A DNA stretch of 10,927 bases from JABDDM01 sp038240295 (GTDB lineage: Bacteria; Bacteroidota; Ignavibacteria; Palsa-1295). This document shows, piece by piece, positions 6,284 through 10,927 of this stretch (position 1 is its first letter; each line of letters begins with the position of its first letter). Both the position numbers and the translations under genes were made by a program. The DNA lies in NCBI GenBank assembly GCA_038240295.1, contig JBBSDW010000111.1, positions 1-10,927 of the forward strand. The letters are read 5' to 3'. The notes under the pieces are model-generated. The model was not told the origin of the DNA. It was given only the letters and a program-made list of their open reading frames with translations, and did no database searches.

Positions 6284-8008
6284 ATGTCGATCACACTAAA
6301 GCCCGAGTATCTAAAGCGCTATAAAGATATCGCGATGTTGTTCGTGAAGTATGGAAGGACGGACCTCGTTACTTCGTCAGGACTTGATGCAGCACTCGGC
6401 GAAGATCCGAAAGTACTAACGGATTCGGACAATCCAGAAGTTGAAACGAAGGCCGAAGAACTCACCGCCGATCTGGAAGCGATGGGGCCGATTTATGTCA
6501 AGATCGGTCAGGTACTCTCCTCCAGATCCGATCTGCTGCCGGCAGCTTATACCAAGGCGCTTGCAAAACTTCAGGATAATATCTCACCATTCAGTTTTGG
6601 CGAGGTTGAAAAGATCGTCGAGGAGGAACTCGGCGTTAGGCTTTCAAAAGCGTTCTCTGAATTTGAAGCTACTCCACTTGCAACGGCATCGCTCGGCCAG
6701 GTACATCATGCACGTATGCGCACGACTGCGGATGGCAGGCCGGGACGCGATGTCGTTGTTAAGGTGCAGCGACCCAACATGCGGGAGGAGCTCAACACTG
6801 ATCTGGGTGCTCTGCAAGACATCACCGAGTTTCTAGACGAGCATACAGAGATGGGAAAACGGCAGCACTTTGTACAGATGCTTGCCGAATTTCGTAAGAA
6901 TCTTGCACGTGAGCTTGACTACCGACAGGAGTCTCGCAACCTGATCGAGATCGGCAACAACCTCAAGGAGTTCGATCGCATCGTTATACCGAAACCTGTC
7001 GAAGACTATACGACATCGCGCGTACTCACGATGGATTTTGTCACGGGCAAAAAGATAACCTCCCTTGGACCGCTTGCCCATCTCGATCTTGATGGAAAAA
7101 CGTTGGCGGACGATCTGTTCAAAGCCTACCTCCAGCAAATACTCGTCGACGGTGTCTTCCATGCCGACCCACATCCCGGCAACATCTTCATTACGGATGA
7201 TGGCAAACTCGGCTTGCTCGACATGGGAATGATCGGCCGGATCTCCCAGGCGATTCAGGAAAAACTGCTCCGGTTGTTGCTGGCAATCAGCGAGTCACGC
7301 AGCGATCAGGCAACAGAAATTGCTCTCAAAATTGGTGACCGAGTTGAAGGCCTCGAGCAAGAGCTCAATTACAATGACTTCCAAAGAAACATCACCGAGC
7401 TTATCAATGCGCAGGTTGGAGCAAGCGTCGAGACCATTCAAGTCGGAAAGATCATACTTGATTTTTCACAGATCTGCAGTGAAAATGGGTTACGGATGCC
7501 GAGTGAGTTGACAATGCTTGCCAAGTGTTTGCTTAACCTCGATGACATAGGCCGGGCGCTCGATCCCGAATTCGATCCGAACGCCGCGATCCGTGCGCAT
7601 GCTTATGAGATCATGCAGCGACGCATGATCAAAGATGCGACGCCTGGTAATATCTTTGCTGCTGCCATCGAGGCAAAAGAATTCGTGCAGGAGTTACCGG
7701 GACGCGTAAATAAGGTCCTCGATATTCTGGCAACGAATCATTTCAAAATTCAAGTCGATGCGATCGCAGAGGAGACGCTTATCGAAGGCTTTCAGAAGGT
7801 CTCGAACCGGATCACAACAGGCTTGATCCTGGCAGCACTCATCATCGGCGCATCGATGCTCATGCATGTGCAGACTGCCTTTACAATGTTCGGTTATCCC
7901 GGTCTCGCGATCATCTGCTTCCTCGCTGCGGCCGGCGGAGGCTTCTGGCTCGTGATCTCGATCGCGATGACCGACCGCGCCTCCAGACAAAAAAAACGAC
8001 CGCATTAA
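6284..8008 (+). CDS. UbiB/AarF (ABC1/ADCK) family atypical kinase
   Basis: This is a member of the UbiB protein-kinase-like family, which binds ATP and supports isoprenoid-quinone biosynthesis or lipid handling at membranes. The product has 574 residues, close to the usual length. The family-specific KIGQ motif is at 73-76 and the alanine-rich loop ATASLGQVH at 133-141. The ATP-site lysine is K160 in VVVKVQRP, with ELDYR at 210-214. The catalytic-type HADPHPGN is at 293-300 and the metal-binding DMG, in place of DFG, at 313-315. Two membrane segments near the C-terminus (about 512-530 and 534-560) match the UbiB pattern. All key residues are present. An in-frame TAG at 6245-6247 makes this ATG the first possible start; no Shine-Dalgarno is seen. 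The gene is alone on its strand, with no quinone genes beside it. If the host is a Bacteroidota relative, menaquinone is more likely than ubiquinone, so the exact role is uncertain. Confidence 0.95.
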   Translation: MSITLKPEYLKRYKDIAMLFVKYGRTDLVTSSGLDAALGEDPKVLTDSDNPEVETKAEELTADLEAMGPIYVKIGQVLSSRSDLLPAAYTKALAKLQDNISPFSFGEVEKIVEEELGVRLSKAFSEFEATPLATASLGQVHHARMRTTADGRPGRDVVVKVQRPNMREELNTDLGALQDITEFLDEHTEMGKRQHFVQMLAEFRKNLARELDYRQESRNLIEIGNNLKEFDRIVIPKPVEDYTTSRVLTMDFVTGKKITSLGPLAHLDLDGKTLADDLFKAYLQQILVDGVFHADPHPGNIFITDDGKLGLLDMGMIGRISQAIQEKLLRLLLAISESRSDQATEIALKIGDRVEGLEQELNYNDFQRNITELINAQVGASVETIQVGKIILDFSQICSENGLRMPSELTMLAKCLLNLDDIGRALDPEFDPNAAIRAHAYEIMQRRMIKDATPGNIFAAAIEAKEFVQELPGRVNKVLDILATNHFKIQVDAIAEETLIEGFQKVSNRITTGLILAALIIGASMLMHVQTAFTMFGYPGLAIICFLAAAGGGFWLVISIAMTDRASRQKKRPH

Positions 8009-8055
8009 AATGTCCACGCTTACTCCGCCGTAATGGAGCTCCCATGTAACAAACG

Positions 8056-8074
8056 CCCCGATTCAAGAACGGGG
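8056..8074. terminator. Weak hairpin in the convergent interval after the UbiB-like gene
   Basis: CCCCG (8056-8060) pairs with CGGGG (8070-8074). Two more A-T pairs are possible across a bulged A, leaving a CAAG loop. Neither side has a T run, so it is not a classical intrinsic terminator. It lies 47 bases after the UbiB-like stop and about 100 bases past the stop of the converging gene, and may help end or protect both messages. Confidence 0.3.
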
Positions 8075-8089
8075 ATATTAACTCACTCC

Positions 8090-8121
8090 CAAATATAATA
8101 CAACGAAGCCCAAAATCCAAA
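8090..8121 (-). promoter_or_regulatory. Promoter-like TTTG/TAnnTTTG pair pointing into the UbiB-like 3' end
   Basis: On the minus strand TTTG (8121-8118) is followed after 20 bases by TATATTTG (8097-8090), a full match to the Bacteroidota consensus. No gene lies downstream in that direction, only the 3' end of the UbiB-like gene. It could drive an antisense or short RNA that includes the 8056-8074 hairpin, or be a chance match in an A+T-rich stretch. Confidence 0.2.
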
Positions 8122-8173
8122 TGGAAACTTTCTTTTGCCTCTGAGAAACTGGCACGAGTCTCCCCTGAACACC

Positions 8174-8446
8174 CTATCTGATGACCACAAATTTTCCTTG
8201 TGTGGTGCTATGCGTTGATAGATGGGTGATCGTGTAAGTGAACGCGCCTTCGCCAAGAGCTGACTGGGGGACGTCGAAGTGGTTCATCCCGCAGATCGCC
8301 GCGATCTGAGTCGAATATGCGATCTTCCCGCCCGCGTCGACCACTGTTAGTTCGGTAGTTCCAGACTCCGAAAGCTCGAAAGGAAACCCAATGGTCGAGG
8401 TTCGCCGCGAAGGATCGGGATAAACTGGATGAACGCTTAGCGGCAT
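8174..8446 (-). other. T9SS type A C-terminal sorting domain (encoded segment)
   Basis: This covers residues about 816-905 of the surface protein. It starts with LSVHPVYPDPSRR, the usual YPNP-like entry of these domains. Alternating beta-strand segments follow (TTELTVVDAGGKIAY), then G-E-G-A-F-T-Y-T-I and finally QGKFVVIR. This order matches the Por-secretion family, whose domain directs passage through the outer membrane and is normally cleaved off. The assignment is from pattern recognition only. Confidence 0.8.
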
Positions 8447-10927
8447 TTTATTACCGTACAGAAAATAATTCTTGATCGTCGAATCGCCGCATAAAAGCGT
8501 CAAGTTTACCTCTTCACTCGAGCTGGAAGTCCCAAGCGTACATTTCTGGAATTGTGCGTCTCCCCCATTGAGCAGAATATTGCTGAAGGTGATGTTGGTC
8601 GAGGAGGAATCCGAAATGCTGGTTCGGAACAGGATGCTCATCATTGGAATAGTTGAATCGATCGTAAGCTCCGCGCCCGTTGCCAGAAGCTCGATGGGAT
8701 AGGATGCAGTCTTTGATGTGCCACGAGTCTCTGTGCCCACGATCAAGCTTGAGTTAGGTACGAAGTTCGTCCAGCGGCCGGTCATCGGAGTCAGGACATC
8801 GCCATCGTAATTCAGCGTAAAATCCAACCGCTTCAACTTTTTATTTTGAACGGGATGACCGGAGAAAATTCGGATGCCGATCGTATCTCCAATCGTCGCT
8901 CGCATGGCGATCTGTGCGAAGAACGTTAACGTATCTGTTGGTGATACACGCGTGAGGAGTGCAATGCTCGCATTCGCACCGGAATCTGCATCGGAGTGAA
9001 TTGATAACGCCCCAGGTGCAACCCCTGCGCTGACAGGCACAAAGCGCAGTTTCACTGTGTCGCGCTCGCCTGCCTGAAGCAATAGTGGCAATTGCCTCGG
9101 ATTGAGCACCGCATATCCTAGCCCTGTGACACCGCGCTCCGTGATGAGCAAACTATCACAGCCACTGTTTTGATAGACGATGTCGAGATCCTTCGTATCG
9201 CAATATGCGATCGTACCAAGATCGCGAGCAGATGTATCGACCGAAAGCAATCGCGAACCGTGAATAATGTTTGCGTTGATCGGTATCAGTGAGTCAACGA
9301 TCGCCTTGCTCTGAAACTGATACTGAATATGGACGTTGCCAACGAATCCTCCGCGAACCGCGGTGCTCAAATCAACGACGATCCGCATCGTGTCACCATC
9401 GATCAGAGTGCTCGGTGCCGAAGGTATTGTATGCATTGTGACTCCAGGCGCCAGCGCACCTTCGAGCCTGACAAAATTCACCGCCATCGGTACGCAGCCC
9501 GGATTTGTCAGCGTAAAGATCACCGAATCCTCTACGTCGCAGTGTGTGCGCGTTCCAAAGTCAATTTGCGCCGGCGATAGCGACGAATGAAAGAATGCGG
9601 TACCCGATGTGCCCGAACCGCTAACCGGAATTGATAACCGCCTCGGTACTTCGAGCGCCTTGATGTTGAGGATCAGGCTGTCAAGTTCGGCCTTCATCAC
9701 AGAAGGTGAAAACTTGAGAATAAATGTGAACGTGCTGTCGGGAAGTATCGAGAGCGGCATCGCAGCGAGGCCGGGCAATGAGAACACTGCCCCATATTTC
9801 AAGGCAACCGAATTGATGGTAAGCACACTGCAACCAGGATTCCTGATCGTGATCACCGTGTCATACGTTCGACAGATCGAGATGGGGCCGACATCAACCG
9901 CACTTAACGTTCGGATCGCATTCTCAAACGGGACGAACGTTGTGAACGTCACCGCAGAATCTTTAGCGATTCCCTGATGTCGGAAATGAAGATTAATACT
10001 CGTTGAATAATCCCCGGCGATGCCCGGTGCCATGTGCAGTTTGAACTGAACTGCGCCACCCGGAGGAATGACGTAGGGAAATTTCGGTGCGTTGCCGGCA
10101 GCATCGAGCAAAGTCACACCCTTCACCGTTGCCGAATCGGCACCAGTGATGAACAGCGTATCGCATCCAAGATTGATGAGCGCAATCGTTGTGTCTCGAG
10201 GCAGACAGGGGTGCACGGTGTCGATGTTGATCGACTGCGGTGACAGTACAAACTGAGGCGCAACGCCAGAAGCACGGGCATTGATCGTGATCAGCGTATC
10301 CATTTCGCGGCCGAGCGCTGTCGAATAGTAGCGGATGTGGACCTGCGTAGTGATCGTGGTATCGTGATGATACGCGCGTTTTGGATCCCACTGAATGACG
10401 ATCGAGTCTCCACCGTTCTGTCCGAATTTTTGCGGAGTCGCTGGGACATGCGAAAAGCGCAAGCCACCCTGGGCGACAATGCTAAGCGCCGAATCGGCAA
10501 ATCCTACAACCTGGACTTGCATGTCCTTGCAATAGAGATTCTTGAAAACGAGCGTTGCCTGATCGCTCGCGCAAATGAGGCTGTTGAGATTGAGCACGGC
10601 AGGAGTGAAGACCGGCGTAACGGGAGGCTCAACTCGCGTGCCGTCACCGCCGTCGCGCGTTTTCCATATCTGGCCTTTTGAATCAAAAGCATAGATGACC
10701 CCGCCGTTGCAGCCAAGCACCACAAATCGAGTGTCGCGCTGGTTTGAAGGCCCGCCAACCGCTTGCCAGCTCTGTCCCTGATCTATTGAACGGAAGAGGC
10801 CGTTGACGTTTGCAGTAACGTGATCCTCATCGGTCTGCACATAAAGGATCTCACCGGAGCCCGCGATATGTCCTGTCGTTCGACTGGGCATCGGTGGGGC
10901 GCTGGTCCAGGTAACGCCGTAATCCGC
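8174..10927 (-). CDS. Large secreted surface protein with Asp-box motifs, Cys-paired Ig-like repeats and T9SS sorting domain (5' end outside window)
   Basis: At least 917 codons are visible and the frame is open to the window edge, so the true start lies outside. Residue numbers here count from the internal ATG at 10891. The visible N-terminal part has Asp-box motifs: DYGVTW just before that ATG, SIDQGQSW at 35-42 and a decayed third near 78-85. These suggest a BNR/sialidase-like beta-propeller. Residues about 95-650 hold five repeats of 111-122 residues, each with a C-x13-C or C-x14-C pair and often N-x-G-C at the second cysteine, like choice-of-anchor-D/ASH Ig-like domains. Residues about 652-800 resemble a cohesin-type fold (moderate confidence). 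The last 90 residues look like a T9SS type A sorting domain ending in GKFVVIR. Export by Sec and then T9SS to the cell surface is expected. The stop is TAG at 8174-8176. The function beyond adhesion or surface display is unknown. Confidence 0.88.
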   Translation of the reverse strand, partial: ADYGVTWTSAPPMPSRTTGHIAGSGEILYVQTDEDHVTANVNGLFRSIDQGQSWQAVGGPSNQRDTRFVVLGCNGGVIYAFDSKGQIWKTRDGGDGTRVEPPVTPVFTPAVLNLNSLICASDQATLVFKNLYCKDMQVQVVGFADSALSIVAQGGLRFSHVPATPQKFGQNGGDSIVIQWDPKRAYHHDTTITTQVHIRYYSTALGREMDTLITINARASGVAPQFVLSPQSINIDTVHPCLPRDTTIALINLGCDTLFITGADSATVKGVTLLDAAGNAPKFPYVIPPGGAVQFKLHMAPGIAGDYSTSINLHFRHQGIAKDSAVTFTTFVPFENAIRTLSAVDVGPISICRTYDTVITIRNPGCSVLTINSVALKYGAVFSLPGLAAMPLSILPDSTFTFILKFSPSVMKAELDSLILNIKALEVPRRLSIPVSGSGTSGTAFFHSSLSPAQIDFGTRTHCDVEDSVIFTLTNPGCVPMAVNFVRLEGALAPGVTMHTIPSAPSTLIDGDTMRIVVDLSTAVRGGFVGNVHIQYQFQSKAIVDSLIPINANIIHGSRLLSVDTSARDLGTIAYCDTKDLDIVYQNSGCDSLLITERGVTGLGYAVLNPRQLPLLLQAGERDTVKLRFVPVSAGVAPGALSIHSDADSGANASIALLTRVSPTDTLTFFAQIAMRATIGDTIGIRIFSGHPVQNKKLKRLDFTLNYDGDVLTPMTGRWTNFVPNSSLIVGTETRGTSKTASYPIELLATGAELTIDSTIPMMSILFRTSISDSSSTNITFSNILLNGGDAQFQKCTLGTSSSSEEVNLTLLCGDSTIKNYFLYGNKMPLSVHPVYPDPSRRTSTIGFPFELSESGTTELTVVDAGGKIAYSTQIAAICGMNHFDVPQSALGEGAFTYTITHLSTHSTTQGKFVVIR
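9158..10573 (-). repeat. Five-fold protein repeat array with conserved cysteine pairs
   Basis: Cysteine pairs lie at residues 107/121, 229/243, 340/354, 451/466 and 564/578 (numbered from the ATG at 10891). Thirteen residues separate the pair in four repeats and fourteen in one. The period between repeats is 122, 111, 111 and 113 residues. Repeats 2-5 share a D four residues after the first cysteine and N-(L/P/S)-G-C at the second. The DNA copies are well diverged, so this is an old duplication rather than a recent array. Confidence 0.8.

Noticed and set aside
5529..6299. 256-codon + strand open frame overlapping the foldase and UbiB-like starts
   Set aside because: It is antisense to the well-supported ppiD coding sequence for more than half its length, and its product resembles no family.
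10889..10891. ATG as the start of the large surface protein
   Set aside because: The frame stays open to the window edge and encodes an Asp-box before this ATG; no signal peptide follows it.
1..10927. Search for tRNA, rRNA, CRISPR, insertion sequences, phage or defence genes
   Set aside because: No cloverleaf, spaced repeats, terminal inverted repeats with transposase, or defence-type domains were seen; the content is housekeeping and surface-protein genes.

Overview
The window looks like a chromosomal, mostly housekeeping segment from a member of the Bacteroidota/Chlorobi lineage, perhaps Kapabacteria-like. Base composition is close to balanced. The lineage call rests on three things seen here. 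The large protein at the right edge ends in a type IX secretion (T9SS)-type C-terminal sorting domain and carries cysteine-paired choice-of-anchor-D/ASH-like repeats. None of the four visible start codons has a clear Shine-Dalgarno sequence. Promoter-like sequences of the Bacteroidota TTTG/TAnnTTTG type are present. The phylum is an inference; no marker gene for taxonomy was compared.

Layout, left to right. A strong intrinsic terminator (21-62, + strand) closes a gene lying outside the window. A leader region of about 370 bases holds a perfect 6-bp hairpin just before metK. metK (434-1588, +) encodes S-adenosylmethionine synthetase and has its own terminator (1639-1666). Converging on it is a two-gene minus-strand unit: a membrane-anchored PpiD-type parvulin foldase (5954 to 3834), followed after 78 bases by a paralogue with a cleavable signal peptide (3755 to 1665). 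A strong hairpin lies between the two. The 329-base divergent region 5955-6283 holds a candidate promoter for the foldase unit and a tandem imperfect 22-bp repeat. Rightward from it runs a UbiB/AarF (ABC1) atypical kinase gene (6284-8008, +). Converging on that gene is the 3' part of a large secreted protein (minus strand, 8174 to beyond 10927). That protein has Asp-box propeller motifs, five Ig-like repeats each with a C-x13/14-C pair, a possible cohesin-like domain and a T9SS sorting domain.

The foldase pair probably acts on proteins crossing the periplasm, which could include outer-membrane and T9SS cargo such as the neighbouring surface protein; that link is inference from proximity only. 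metK and the UbiB-like gene look like independent single-gene units. I see no tRNA, rRNA, CRISPR array, insertion sequence, phage gene or toxin-antitoxin pair, and no convincing undescribed multi-gene system. The most notable signals are the regular cysteine-pair repeat array, the paralogous foldase pair with different membrane topology, the 22-bp tandem repeat in the foldase leader, and an excess of the palindromes CGATCG and GCGATCGC.
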